From Actinomycetes bacterium (lineage in GTDB: Bacteria; Actinomycetota; Actinomycetes; Propionibacteriales; Nocardioidaceae), in the NCBI GenBank assembly GCA_023417775.1, contig JAEZEJ010000013.1:1-38033 (forward strand): DNA of 38,033 nt. Direction: 5' to 3'. The notes below the pieces were generated by a model that saw only the letters and a program-made list of their open reading frames with translations, searched no databases and was not told the origin of the DNA. This document shows, piece by piece, positions 22,241 through 31,138 of the stretch (positions are counted from its first letter, which is position 1; every line of letters begins with the position of its first letter). Both the position numbers and the translations under genes were made by a program.

Positions 22241-24908
22241 AGGCGAGGTCGAGGTGCTGGTGCGGGTTCAGCTCGGCGATGAGCTCCTCGGTGGGTGCCT
22301 CGAAGGGATCGCCGCCCAGCGCCTCGCGGAGACCCGCGACCGCCGCCGCCACTCCCGTGGACCCGTCGCGCGCATGCCGCTGGCGGATGACATCGCGCCA
22401 GAGCCCCTGATGCGTCGGCACCAGCCGCAGACCGATCTCGGCGGCGGCCACCGCGCCGTCCGGATCGCCGTCGTCGCCGAGCAGCTCCACCAGCCGCTCG
22501 GCCGCATCGACGACCAATGCGGTCATCTCGTGCACGGTCCCCTCGCGATGCACCCAGGCGTAGGTACCCGGACCGGCATGACGCAACGGGACCCCGCGCA
22601 CCAGGTGCAGCGCCCGCTTGAGCGCGTCGATCTCGTCCTGTCTGGTCGAGGCCCGGCGCACGTCGAGCAGCAGTGTGCGGAAGACATCCCAGTCGAGCGC
22701 GATGTCGTGGCTCAGCACCAGGCGGCCTTCGGCGTCCTCACCGAGCAGCGGGGCTCCCTGTCCGTCGGTACCGAGCCAACGGCGTGCTCGCTCGATATTG
22801 GCGTCGCGGACATCACCGGAGACGCCCCGCGGCCACACGGCCCCCGCCAGCACGGTCGGATGGACACCGGTGGGATGCAGGGCCAGATAGGCGACGATCT
22901 CGGTCAGCAACTCCCCGCGCCCGTCATCGGGCCCCTCCGCGCCCGTCACCTGGGCCGATCCGAGCAGCAGCACGCGATAGCGCGACGCCGCCCACCCGGC
23001 CGCGTCGACCGCACGTCCCGGCTCCGAGACCGGCAGGCGATCGTCGTCCCCTCCCGGCCCGCGATCGGTCTCCCGTGCCGCGGACACCAGCTCCAGGACA
23101 CCGGCGACCTCGCGCTCGGAGAGCCGGTGGGCGTTGACCGTGAGCCCGAGCTGCGGGGCGCTCAACGTGCCGTTCTCGTCGATGCTGAGACGCCAGCGCG
23201 CCGCCGGGTGGTCGCCCACGACCACCATCGAGACCGCACGCCGCTCCTCGCCCGTCAGCCGTCCCATGGTCGCCGCGATGTCATCGGACAGCGGATACGA
23301 CGAGGCGATGAGATAGGAGGATCCCAGCGGACGTCTCGCGGTGCGGCCGACCAGCGGCTCGGTCTCGGCACCGATCACATGCCCGATCTCGTCGACGACC
23401 GCCGCCAGGTCGTCCGTGAGGGTGACGCGTTCGTCGTCGAGCGCCTGCAGCCCGTCGGGCAGGCCGGCGCCGACGACCACCATCGACCCCGACCAGGGCG
23501 ATGTCGCCGCCTGCACGGCGATCGCATTGGTGACCTGAGCGGCCAGGGCGTCATCGCCGCCGACGGACACGATGCCGCCTGCCGCCTCCAGGTCGACGAG
23601 CACATCGCGGCCCTGGTCGTCCAGGCCGAGTGACACGAGGGCCGGATACGGACTGGTGCCGGGATCGAGGCGCAGATCCGCGCTCCCGGTGTACCGCCAG
23701 CGATCTCCGCTCTCCTGGACCTCCCAGCCCGGCAGCGCCTCGGAGACGGCGGGAGCGAGGTGCAGATCGACGTGATCGTCGTCGACGGTCACGGAGTAGA
23801 CCGGGGGCAGCGCGCTGCTCCCGGCCTCGGCCGCGCGGACGAGCTGGGCGAGGGCCGCCTCCAGCAGCTCGGCGCGCTGCGTGCTGGCGGCGACGTGCAG
23901 CAGCGCCTCGGTCTCGAGCGCGTCATCATCGGGTCGCCGGCCGATGCCGGATCGCCGTGCGGCGGCCACCACGCCGAGCACCCCGGCGGCCAGCAGGCCG
24001 GCCCCGGCCCACCAGGCGGTGGACGAGTCGGCCGCGTCGCCCGCGGTCGCCGATGCCTGATCCGCCCCCGCCGAGTCGCCCCCGGCTGGTGCCGAGCTCG
24101 GTGCCGGGGCGGGCGTCGCGGCGACCCTTTCGAGCCCCGACGCATCCTCGGGCATGATGAAGTCCCATCCCGGCTGGATCAGCCGGGCGAGTTCGAGGCG
24201 ACCGCCGTCGGGCTGGACCCGATCCTTGTTGAGCTCGTAGATCTCCTTGTAGCGGAATCCGTCACCGAGGTGGCGCTCGGCGATATCCCAGAGATTGTCG
24301 TGGTAGCCGTTGACGGGGGCCTGGACCGTGTAGACCTTCTTGCCGGCCAGGCTGTCATCGGTCGCCGCCGGGGTCTCCGGGGCGTCCTCGACGAGATCGA
24401 TCTGCTCCTCGGCCATCACGCTCGCGGCCACGGGTGCCTGCGCACCGGTGGCGACATCGGCCGCGGTGGCCGCTTGCGCGGGCCCGGCGACCAGACCGGT
24501 CACCAGCAGGCCGCCGACGAGCAGCCGTGCCAGATGCTGCAAGGGGCCGGCCCCGGGAACACGGGAGGCCAGGCTGCCGCGACGGGCCGCGACGATCTCC
24601 ATCACGACGCACACGAGGAACAGCAGCCACACCAGCCAGACGATCGCGACCAGCACGGTCACGAGATCCTCGACGCCCAACTGTCGGGCGAAGTCGCCGG
24701 GAGACGGCACGCTCGTGGGGATCGGCGGCGGGGCGCCCAACGCCAGCAGCACCACCGGCAGCCCGACGACGAGGGCGAACAGCCCGAGCGCGGAGAGCGC
24801 CTTCTCGCGGGGCGTCGGCTGGTGGACCGGGCGATCGTCGACGAGCCGCTCGAACCGCGACGCGTCGGGGGCGTTGTCGTGTGTCGTGTTGTCCATCGGA
24901 TAACCCAT
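22239..24908 (-). CDS. Membrane-anchored LysM-BTAD (SARP-like) protein of the Tad locus
   Basis: An 889-residue protein, last gene of the Tad operon. Hydrophobic helices lie at about 37-58, 82-104 and 127-146; a LysM-like domain follows at 192-253 (YTVQAPVNGYHDNLWDIAER...IQPGWDFIMP), then a Ala/Pro/Ser-rich linker and another helix at 297-317. The C-terminal third has a winged-helix-like part (ELLTEIVAYLALHPTGVHPT; DVRDANIERARRWLG) and a BTAD-type TPR region (about 750-875). Such LysM-BTAD proteins accompany Tad genes in actinobacteria; the job is not established, possibly cell-wall sensing or pilus anchoring. The ATG overlaps the upstream stop by one base (TGATG). The stop is at the border of the MITE, so the C-terminus may have been altered. 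Confidence 0.88.
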   Translation of the reverse strand: MGYPMDNTTHDNAPDASRFERLVDDRPVHQPTPREKALSALGLFALVVGLPVVLLALGAPPPIPTSVPSPGDFARQLGVEDLVTVLVAIVWLVWLLFLVCVVMEIVAARRGSLASRVPGAGPLQHLARLLVGGLLVTGLVAGPAQAATAADVATGAQAPVAASVMAEEQIDLVEDAPETPAATDDSLAGKKVYTVQAPVNGYHDNLWDIAERHLGDGFRYKEIYELNKDRVQPDGGRLELARLIQPGWDFIMPEDASGLERVAATPAPAPSSAPAGGDSAGADQASATAGDAADSSTAWWAGAGLLAAGVLGVVAAARRSGIGRRPDDDALETEALLHVAASTQRAELLEAALAQLVRAAEAGSSALPPVYSVTVDDDHVDLHLAPAVSEALPGWEVQESGDRWRYTGSADLRLDPGTSPYPALVSLGLDDQGRDVLVDLEAAGGIVSVGGDDALAAQVTNAIAVQAATSPWSGSMVVVGAGLPDGLQALDDERVTLTDDLAAVVDEIGHVIGAETEPLVGRTARRPLGSSYLIASSYPLSDDIAATMGRLTGEERRAVSMVVVGDHPAARWRLSIDENGTLSAPQLGLTVNAHRLSEREVAGVLELVSAARETDRGPGGDDDRLPVSEPGRAVDAAGWAASRYRVLLLGSAQVTGAEGPDDGRGELLTEIVAYLALHPTGVHPTVLAGAVWPRGVSGDVRDANIERARRWLGTDGQGAPLLGEDAEGRLVLSHDIALDWDVFRTLLLDVRRASTRQDEIDALKRALHLVRGVPLRHAGPGTYAWVHREGTVHEMTALVVDAAERLVELLGDDGDPDGAVAAAEIGLRLVPTHQGLWRDVIRQRHARDGSTGVAAAVAGLREALGGDPFEAPTEELIAELNPHQHLDLA

Positions 24909-25312
24909 CAGTTCATTGCGGCGACGGCGGTGGCACCGGCGCTCACCGGGTAGGAGTCGATGTTGATGATCGAGAGGATGATCGTGTCGGTCGAGTCTCG
25001 CACGTCCACCGAGACCTCCGTGCCGTCGACGGAGACGCTGTACTGGCCCGCGCCGTAACCGCGGCCGGCCAGGAAGCTCGCGGCCGCCTGGCGCGCCTGC
25101 ACCGGGTCGATCGCGACGACACCGGAGGACCGCAGCCGGCCGACGTCGACGGCATTCGCCCCGGCACGGGCCGCCTGCTCGGCATCATCGGCGACCCTCA
25201 TCCTCGTGTTGATGCCGACACCTCCGTCGATCGCCAGACCCGCGCACAGCAACAGCACCACGGACATGCCGACCACGAAGACCGAGGCGGCACCGCGTTC
25301 TCGGTTGCTCAT
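24908..25312 (-). CDS. TadG-like pilus assembly protein
   Basis: A 134-residue protein with a short basic start and a membrane helix (MSNRERGAASVFVVGMSVVL, then LLCAGLAIDGG). This is followed by ADDAEQAARAGANAVD, the hallmark of the TadG/Flp-assembly N-terminal domain. The remainder is a short extracellular beta-rich part (YSVSVDGTEVSVDVRDSTDT). It lacks the von Willebrand domain of long TadG proteins. It is the third minor pilin-like gene in a row, overlapping its upstream neighbour by 4 bases. Confidence 0.82.
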   Translation of the reverse strand: MSNRERGAASVFVVGMSVVLLLCAGLAIDGGVGINTRMRVADDAEQAARAGANAVDVGRLRSSGVVAIDPVQARQAAASFLAGRGYGAGQYSVSVDGTEVSVDVRDSTDTIILSIINIDSYPVSAGATAVAAMN

Positions 25313-25707
25313 CCGGTCCTCCTGTACTGATCGATCGGCGCGCTCGACTGGCCACTGAACCGGCGCTCCCCGGAGAGGCCGATCATGCCCAGGCCGGTAT
25401 TGCTGACTAGGCAGGAGATGGTGATGTCGACCTGTCCGCCGGCCGCGAAGCTGCCGCCGAATCGTTCCAGCTCGCAGCGCGAGAGATTGCTGTCGGCGCG
25501 CTCGGCGGCGGCGATGGCCGCGGTGCGGGCGGAGTACACATCGCGCTCGAAGGAGGCGGCGCGAGCGGCATCGCGGGCCGCGGACTCGATATCGGACTTC
25601 ACCGACACATAGCGTCCACCGGCGACGACGAGCAGCATGAGCATGACCAGGATCGGGATGGACAGCACCACCTCGACCGACATCGATCCGCGTTCGTCTC
25701 TGCTCAT
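25309..25707 (-). CDS. TadE-like minor pilin
   Basis: A 132-residue protein with a class-III prepilin-like start: MSRDERGSMSVEVVLSIPIL, the Glu at +5 after Gly followed by a hydrophobic helix (to about 30), then SDIESAARDAARAASFERDV typical of TadE. Two cysteines (SRCELE and ISCLVS) could form a disulfide outside the cell. Probably processed by a prepilin peptidase (not encoded in this window) and part of the Flp pilus. Overlaps both neighbours by 4 bases. Confidence 0.83.
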   Translation of the reverse strand: MSRDERGSMSVEVVLSIPILVMLMLLVVAGGRYVSVKSDIESAARDAARAASFERDVYSARTAAIAAAERADSNLSRCELERFGGSFAAGGQVDITISCLVSNTGLGMIGLSGERRFSGQSSAPIDQYRRTG

Positions 25708-26102
25708 GGCGTGTCCTGCTGGAACTGCTCGATGCGGCCCTCGGAGGACTCCTCGACGCGCGGGGCGATCTCATAGGGCAGCAGCTGATTAGCCCGGCCG
25801 CTCACGGTGGCTCGCATCGTGGTGCCATCGACGACCTCGACCGTCACCTCGATATCGCGCAGCGTGCCGCCGCCGAGATCGGCGGCGAACTCGTTGCCGC
25901 GCCGGACCCCCTGCTCGGGGTCGCCGGTGACCCGCGCCACGCGGGCGGCCTCGCGGGCCGCCGAGGAGGCCGCGGACTGGGCGAGGTAGACGAGCGAGAA
26001 CTGCACGGCCAGGATGATGACGAGCATGAGCAGCGGCATGTAGAGGACCAGCTCGATCGCGCTGACCCCCCGTTCGTCGTCTCGACGCCGCCGCTCTCTC
26101 AT
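25704..26102 (-). CDS. TadE-like minor pilin
   Basis: A 132-residue TadE-family protein: basic start RERRRRDDERG, then VSAIELVLYMPLLMLVIILA with the Glu of the prepilin motif, and AASSAAREAARVARVTGDPE. The outer part is short and beta-rich (RDIEVTVEVVDGTTMRATVS). Its start lies only 4 bases after the Flp pilin stop, and its end overlaps the next tadE by 4 bases. Confidence 0.84.
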   Translation of the reverse strand: MRERRRRDDERGVSAIELVLYMPLLMLVIILAVQFSLVYLAQSAASSAAREAARVARVTGDPEQGVRRGNEFAADLGGGTLRDIEVTVEVVDGTTMRATVSGRANQLLPYEIAPRVEESSEGRIEQFQQDTP

Positions 26103-26106
26103 GGGA

Positions 26107-26319
26107 CTACGAGTTCTCGATCTCGCTGCCGATCTCGTTGGCTCGGCCGGTGATGGCGCTGCGCAACGTGAAACCGACCGCGATGACGATCGCCACGACG
26201 ATGGCGGCGATGACGACCCATTCGACCGCCGAGGCGCCGCGCTCCTTCGTTCGTGCCCGATCGCGATGCAGGCCGAGCAGCGCGATGAGGAATTGCAGGA
26301 TGATCCGGTGCTGAATCAT
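26107..26319 (-). CDS. Flp-type major pilin
   Basis: A 70-residue prepilin. The Flp motif is at residues 28-34: G28, then ASAVEW with Glu33 at +5 of the mature protein, followed by the hydrophobic helix VVIAAIVVAIVIAVGFTL. The leader of 28 residues is unusually long and hydrophobic (MIQHRIILQFLIALLGLHRD). The mature pilin would be about 42 residues. A strong AAGGAGAG sits 5 bases before the ATG, as expected for the most abundant product of the operon. Confidence 0.85.
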   Translation of the reverse strand: MIQHRIILQFLIALLGLHRDRARTKERGASAVEWVVIAAIVVAIVIAVGFTLRSAITGRANEIGSEIENS

Positions 26320-26338
26320 GGTCTCTCCTTGAGGGGGT

Positions 26339-27247
26339 TTACAGCCCGATGATGCCCGCGAGCGCGGGGTACATCAGGAAGACGAGGAAGCCCGCGCACA
26401 GCAGCAGCTGGGCGACGAGCATGGACTGGGACTTGGCGGAGGCCTGGCTCTCGGCATCGGCCAGCTCGCGCTGGCGCATCGAGGCCGCACGGGCGGTCAG
26501 CGACTCGCGTACCTTGGCACCGTCCTCGGCCACGAGGGCGAGGGCGGCGGCGAGATCGCGCAGCTCCTCGACGCCGAGCTCGTCGCCCAGGTCGCCGAGC
26601 GCCGCCCACGGGGTCATGCCCTGCAACCGGGCCCGGCCCATGGTGTCGCGGATGAGCACCATGGCCCAGCTGTCACTGAGCTCGGACGCGCCCTTCAGCG
26701 CCTCCGGCACGCCGCGGCCACCCGCCAGGCTCATCGAGACGAGATCGAGGAAGGAGCTGAGCACGTGCCGGAAGTCCTGGCGCCGCTCTTTCGCCGTCGA
26801 CGACAGCTGGAGCTGGTTGACCACCACTCCGAGCACGAAGCCGATCAGGGCTCCCCACAGTGGGACGGACAGGCCCATGTCGCCGAGGATGATCAGCGGC
26901 GAGAGCGCTACTGCCGGGGCGAAGATGCCCGCGACTCCTGCCAATACCGCCATGCCCAGATGGGTCTCCAGGGTGCGACCGGTGACGGCGAGATCGGCGC
27001 GCATGCCCTTGGGCAGCTCGTAGCCGCGGGTGGCCATCCAGGCATTGATCCGCACGCCGATGCGGCGAGCACGTTCCGACTGGCGGTCGGCGAGCTTCTC
27101 GGCGACCGCGTCGCGCCGCGACCGATGGCGGTCGGCGTCGAGGCGGGCCAGCTGCACCGCGGGCGAGGTGGAGAAGGCCGGACGGCGACCCACCAGGAGC
27201 AGGACGCCGAGGCCGATCAGGGCACCGCACAGCAGGATCAGGGTCAT
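26339..27247 (-). CDS. tadC: TadC, type II secretion F-like membrane protein
   Basis: A 302-residue inner-membrane platform protein for Tad pilus assembly. There is an N-terminal helix (MTLILLCGALIGLGVLLLVG), a pair of helices at about 100-150, the T2SF domain (about 160-275) with LSSFLDLVSMSLAGGRGVPE and MGRARLQGMTPWAALGDLG, and a C-terminal helix LLLCAGLVF-like (LVAQLLLCAGFLVFLMYPAL). ATG 27247 overlaps the tadB stop by 4 bases; the longer open frame is inside tadB. Confidence 0.9.
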   Translation of the reverse strand: MTLILLCGALIGLGVLLLVGRRPAFSTSPAVQLARLDADRHRSRRDAVAEKLADRQSERARRIGVRINAWMATRGYELPKGMRADLAVTGRTLETHLGMAVLAGVAGIFAPAVALSPLIILGDMGLSVPLWGALIGFVLGVVVNQLQLSSTAKERRQDFRHVLSSFLDLVSMSLAGGRGVPEALKGASELSDSWAMVLIRDTMGRARLQGMTPWAALGDLGDELGVEELRDLAAALALVAEDGAKVRESLTARAASMRQRELADAESQASAKSQSMLVAQLLLCAGFLVFLMYPALAGIIGL

Positions 27248-28113
27248 CGGCCGGCTCCCGCCTTGCCGAGCAGGAAACGCTCGGGCAGCTGGAAGTCCGA
27301 GAGCCGCCGCATCCACGCGAAGCCGATGGCGAAGAGCCCGACCACGACCGCCAGGACCACCTGGCCGATGGGCGAGGAGTACGGCTCGACATAGGTGCGG
27401 TTGAAGATCGCGAGGCCGAGCACGAAGAGAACCGAGACTCCCACCACGATCTGCACGCTGCGGCGCGTCGAGGCGCGTCCGGAGGTGATCCGGCGCCGCA
27501 TCTCCAGCTCCTCACGGGCCGACGCGGCCAGCGAGGTGAGCACCTCGCGCAGGCCTGGACCCCGCAGCCGCGAGTTGAGCATGAGCGCCGAGACGATGAT
27601 GTCGGCGCTGGGATCGTCGAGGTCGTCGGCGAACTCCTGCAGCGCCACGGGCAGCGGCGTGCGGACCCGCAGCCGGTCCGAGAGCGTGCGCAGCTGCGGC
27701 GCGATCGACGGTGCGGCGGCGTAGGCGGTGGCAGGGATCGCCTGCTCGAGGCCGACCGCGCCGGCGATGGTGTCACGCAGCGACTCGGTCCACCCGGCGA
27801 GCCCTTCCAGCCGTGCCATCGCCCGACGTTCAGCCCGCAGCCCGCCGAACAGCAGCGGCGCGAAGAAGGCGAGCAGACCGACCGCGACCGCCATGACCGG
27901 CCACCGGGTCAGCACCAGCGCGAGCAGTCCGGCTCCGATCGCGATCGGGCCGCGAGTGCCGAGGGCCTTGAGCCGTGGAGCCAGCGAGGAGGGTGCCTTG
28001 ACCACACGCTGCTCGTCGCGCTCCTGAAGACCCCACCACGCGAGCAGACCGCCCAGACCGATCAGCGCGCCGAGCGCGATGATCGCGAGCAGCTGCGTCG
28101 GGAGCCAGCTCAT
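27244..28113 (-). CDS. tadB: TadB, type II secretion F-like membrane protein
   Basis: A 289-residue partner of TadC in the membrane platform. It has a first helix (LLAIIALGALIGLGGLLAWW), two more at about 52-92, the T2SF domain with GWTESLRDTIAGAVGLEQAI and SRLRGPGLREVLTSLAASAR, and two C-terminal helices. It starts with an ATG overlapping the tadA stop by 4 bases. Confidence 0.9.
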   Translation of the reverse strand: MSWLPTQLLAIIALGALIGLGGLLAWWGLQERDEQRVVKAPSSLAPRLKALGTRGPIAIGAGLLALVLTRWPVMAVAVGLLAFFAPLLFGGLRAERRAMARLEGLAGWTESLRDTIAGAVGLEQAIPATAYAAAPSIAPQLRTLSDRLRVRTPLPVALQEFADDLDDPSADIIVSALMLNSRLRGPGLREVLTSLAASAREELEMRRRITSGRASTRRSVQIVVGVSVLFVLGLAIFNRTYVEPYSSPIGQVVLAVVVGLFAIGFAWMRRLSDFQLPERFLLGKAGAGR

Positions 28114-29420
28114 AGTGTCTGTTCCTCGTAGAACGCCGGGCGGTAGCCATGCAGCTCGAGCTCATCGACGCAGCTCACCGCCGCGGCCGGCGCGGCCAGA
28201 CCGTCGGGGCCCTCGGCGAAGACCTCGCTGGAGAGCACCCGCCCGTCGACGCCGTTGACCTCGCGCACCGAGGTGATGAGACGACGCAGTCCGCCGCCCG
28301 TGGCGTACTCGTTGCGGCGTTCGACGAAGATCACGAAGTCGATGGCGCCCGCGATGAGCATCATCGTCGCATCGGCCGGAAGACGCTCGGCCGACTGGAT
28401 CGCATAGGTGCAGATGCGGTTGAAGACCTCGAGCGAGGAATTGGCGTGGATCGTCGACAGCGAGCCGTCGTTGCCCTGGCTCATCGCATTGAGCATCGTG
28501 ACGATCTCGTCACCGAGCACCTCGCCGACGATGACGCGACTGGGGTTCATGCGCAGTGAGCGCCGCACCAGCTCCGCCATGCCGATCGAACCCAGACCCT
28601 CGGAGTTGGGCAGCCGCTCCTCGAAGGCGACGACATTCGGGTGCAGATCGGCGAACTCGCCGAGGCCCAGCTCCAGCGCCCGCTCGACGGTGATGAGGCG
28701 TTCTGAGGCCGGGATCTCATTGGCCAGGGCACGCAGCAGCGTCGTCTTGCCGGCATTGGTGGCGCCCGCGATCATGATGTTCTTGCGCGCCGCCACCGCC
28801 GCGGACAGGAACGATGCCAGGTGCGGGGTCATGGTGCCGTTGTCGACGAGCATGTCCAGGCTGGCCCGCCCGATCCGTGCGCGACGGATCGAGAGCGCCG
28901 GTCGCTGCGTGACGCCCATGACCGCCGACAGGCGGCTGCCATCGGGAAGTCGCAGATCGAGCTGCGGGTTGGCGGTGTCGAAGGGCCGGCTGGTCAGGCC
29001 CGAGTAGGCGCCGAGCACCTGCACGAGCTCGACGAGCTCGTCGTCGCTGTCGGCGACGGGCGGCATCCGGCGCTCGTCGCCGTTGGCGTAGCCGACGAAG
29101 ACATTGTCGTAGCCGTTGATGTCGATGTTCTCGACCTCGGGATCGTCCAAGAGCGGCTGCAGCCGGCCGACGCCGTACAGCGCGGCATGGATGCCGTCGG
29201 CGAGCTCGGCCTCGTCGGCCGAGGACATCGGCGCGCGACCGGCGGCGATCTCCGCGCGGGCGTGAGCCTCCAGGACCCGCGAGATGAGCGCCCGGGCGAA
29301 CTGCCTTTCGTCCTCGCTGGTCATCGGCGGCAGGCCGGAGGCGGTGTCCTCCCGGCGCTGCTTGGAGAGCGCGTCCGCGACCTCCTCGCGGAGCCGGCGC
29401 AGCAGCTGCTGGTCCATCAC
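28110..29420 (-). CDS. tadA: TadA, pilus assembly ATPase (CpaF family)
   Basis: A 436-residue secretion ATPase that powers Flp pilus assembly at the membrane. An N-terminal helical domain is followed by the CpaF signature LLDDPEVENIDINGYDNVFV. Walker A is at 219-226 (GATNAGKT), then an Asp box-like FEERLPNSEG, Walker B RVIVGEVLGDE, and the His box GSLSTIHANSS. All catalytic elements appear intact. Start ATG 29420 overlaps the stop of the TadZ-like gene by 4 bases; the two leading Met codons leave a one-codon doubt. Confidence 0.95.
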   Translation of the reverse strand: MMDQQLLRRLREEVADALSKQRREDTASGLPPMTSEDERQFARALISRVLEAHARAEIAAGRAPMSSADEAELADGIHAALYGVGRLQPLLDDPEVENIDINGYDNVFVGYANGDERRMPPVADSDDELVELVQVLGAYSGLTSRPFDTANPQLDLRLPDGSRLSAVMGVTQRPALSIRRARIGRASLDMLVDNGTMTPHLASFLSAAVAARKNIMIAGATNAGKTTLLRALANEIPASERLITVERALELGLGEFADLHPNVVAFEERLPNSEGLGSIGMAELVRRSLRMNPSRVIVGEVLGDEIVTMLNAMSQGNDGSLSTIHANSSLEVFNRICTYAIQSAERLPADATMMLIAGAIDFVIFVERRNEYATGGGLRRLITSVREVNGVDGRVLSSEVFAEGPDGLAAPAAAVSCVDELELHGYRPAFYEEQTL

Positions 29421-30196
29421 GCCTCCTGCAACTGGTCGGGACGGTCGCCGGCGAGCTCGAGGATCCGCGATGCGACCGAGGAGACCGACCGGACGTACTC
29501 GGTGCGGGCGAGCCTCCGAGAGAGGCCCTCGCCGATCGACGCGACGGTCTTGGGTGCGTCGGCGATCGTGCCGAGCACCGTGGCGCGCACGCCCTCGGAC
29601 TCGAGCAGTCGCGCGACATCCTCCTCGCCGTGCCGATCGCGTGCGTCACCTACCAGGACGACGCCCGTGGCCACCCGCGGTCCGTCGTCGATACCGGCCG
29701 AGCGCTGCATGCGGACGAGGCGTTCGCGGACGTGGGCGATGCCCGGGACATCGGCCCGGGCGACGAAGACGACCGCCGCTGACTGGGCGAGGACGGTGGC
29801 GACGGGCGAACCGGAGGTGAACCGGCCGCCATCGACGATCACCGTGCCGTCGAAACGCTGCAACGGGGTGTGCAGGTGCGGCCAAGCGGGACCCAGGCTC
29901 TGCGCCTGAGCCGGACCGGTCGCGCCGAGCAGCACCTCGACGCCCATGGACGTCGACACGAGATGCTCCTCGACCTCCACCTCCGTGCCGCGGCGCAATG
30001 CGGCGCCGAGCGAGACCAGGCCGGTCTCATCATCGAGCGCCCGTCCCTCGGGCGTGCGGGCGAGCAACGCGATATCACCGCCCACCGGATCGAGATCGGC
30101 CACGACGGCACGAGTCGACCACACCTGGGCGAGGGAGATCGCCAGCGTCGTGACCCCGGGTGAGCCCTTGGCGGAGACGAGGGTGACGATGCTCAT
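29417..30196 (-). CDS. TadZ/CpaE-like ParA-family ATPase
   Basis: A 259-residue MinD/ParA-type protein thought to place the Tad machine at its cell site. The deviant P-loop reads VSAKGSPGVTTLAISLA (residues about 7-23), with Val where the usual Lys of GKTT would be. VVADLDPVGGDIALL is the switch-like Asp region and GTVIVDGGRF a Walker B-like strand. Lack of the Lys suggests weak or absent ATP hydrolysis; this GSPGVTT form is common in actinobacterial CpaE-like proteins (recollection). ATG 30196 is chosen because the fold begins there, with GAGG about 8 bases upstream. Confidence 0.86.
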   Translation of the reverse strand: MSIVTLVSAKGSPGVTTLAISLAQVWSTRAVVADLDPVGGDIALLARTPEGRALDDETGLVSLGAALRRGTEVEVEEHLVSTSMGVEVLLGATGPAQAQSLGPAWPHLHTPLQRFDGTVIVDGGRFTSGSPVATVLAQSAAVVFVARADVPGIAHVRERLVRMQRSAGIDDGPRVATGVVLVGDARDRHGEEDVARLLESEGVRATVLGTIADAPKTVASIGEGLSRRLARTEYVRSVSSVASRILELAGDRPDQLQEA

Positions 30197-30275
30197 GCCG
30201 CCACCTCGCGAGAAGAATCGCTGGTAGCGAGACGCCGGCATGACACCCCGTTGATGATTCGCTCGCTGCGCTCGC

Positions 30276-31043
30276 TCATTCGTCGCCACCCCCGAGCGTG
30301 TCCAGCCGGTCGGCATCCTCCTCAGGGCTGAGTCCGCGCTCGATCAGCGAGAGCCCGATGATGTCGTTGCCGGCGGCATCGACGATCGCGTCCGCCGCGC
30401 CGGCCGGGACCAGCAGGCTGGCTGTCGCCCCGACCTCGCCGCCACCGCTCAGCGCGCCTCCGCCGCCGTCGGCCGCCGAGGTCTGCATGACGATCGCTGT
30501 GGCCAGGGGGCGTACCGGGCTCTGGCCATCGCCGAGACGCGCTACCCGAACGAGGTCTCCCGAACGAAGACCGGTCGGAACCCGGCCCGGGGAGAGTGTG
30601 ATGCCCACCTCGGCGACATCGGCCGAGAAGGGCGAGGCCTCGACGAGCATCGTGGTGTCGAGCAGCTGCCCCTCCGACAGCGCCGTCTTGGCATAGGTGC
30701 CGACGATCTGGTCGGCCTGGTCGGCGGGGACCAGCAGGCTCGAGTCACTCGCCACATTGGTCTGCGCCAGCATGTCGCTCGTGATCTCGGTGCCGGCGGA
30801 GACATCGGTGCTGAGCACCACGACCGGCTCACGCGAGTCCATCCGCAGGGCGAGGAGGCCGGCGAGGGCCGCGCCACCCACGATGAGCAGCACGCCGATG
30901 ACGGCGATGGCGGGGCGACGGCGCTTCGGCGGCGACGGACGTCCGTCGTTTCTGGCCGCCGAACGCGTGCCGATACCGCGCTGGGCACGTTCACGTTGAC
31001 GGTCCTCCACGGACGTTCCCGTGGATCGGGTGTCACTAGCCAC
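30276..31043 (-). CDS. SAF-domain protein (CpaB/RcpC-like), first gene of the Tad operon
   Basis: A 255-residue protein with a basic cytosolic start, one membrane helix (about 44-66, PAIAVIGVLLIVGGAALAGL), and an outer SAF domain (about 72-140: VVVLSTDVSAGTEITSDMLA and GTYAKTALSEGQLLDTTMLV). The C-terminal part resembles CpaB beta-clip repeats (SGDLVRVARLG; ASLLVPAGAADAIVDAA). It likely contacts the cell wall and guides the pilus. The start is GTG 31043, 7 bases after GGGGGAG; upstream codons in the open frame are not conserved-looking. 79 bases separate it from tadZ. Confidence 0.87.
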   Translation of the reverse strand: MASDTRSTGTSVEDRQRERAQRGIGTRSAARNDGRPSPPKRRRPAIAVIGVLLIVGGAALAGLLALRMDSREPVVVLSTDVSAGTEITSDMLAQTNVASDSSLLVPADQADQIVGTYAKTALSEGQLLDTTMLVEASPFSADVAEVGITLSPGRVPTGLRSGDLVRVARLGDGQSPVRPLATAIVMQTSAADGGGGALSGGGEVGATASLLVPAGAADAIVDAAGNDIIGLSLIERGLSPEEDADRLDTLGGGDE

Positions 31044-31102
31044 GCAGATGCTCCCCCTCAGACATGGGCATAGGCGGCTCGCTCGCGCAACCGCACGGCA
31101 TG

Positions 31103-31108
31103 AGTGTA
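31103..31108 (-). promoter_or_regulatory. -10 hexamer of the Tad operon
   Basis: TACACT on the minus strand, about 59 bases before the GTG start, leaving a leader of about 50 bases with a Shine-Dalgarno. The 26-bp repeat begins 5 bases further upstream and covers the -35 area. Confidence 0.5.
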
Positions 31109-31112
31109 GTGG

Positions 31113-31138
31113 CGCGCCCTGACGGGAGCACATCGAGA
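31113..31138 (+). repeat. 26-bp direct repeat, left copy
   Basis: Begins CGCGCCCTGACGGG and ends ACATCGAGA. It is identical over 26 bases to 32239-32264 in the same orientation. It marks the tad-side edge of the low-GC cassette. Confidence 0.85.

Noticed and set aside
21183..23633. 816-codon plus-strand frame running through the MITE
   Set aside because: Out of frame with the 21169 gene and antisense to the LysM-BTAD gene; the open frame through the element is fortuitous.
30197..30275. CGCTCGCTGCGCTCGCTC-type repeat before the tadZ gene as a mobile or CRISPR-like element
   Set aside because: A short simple repeat common in high-GC genomes; no regular spacers and only about 20 bases long.
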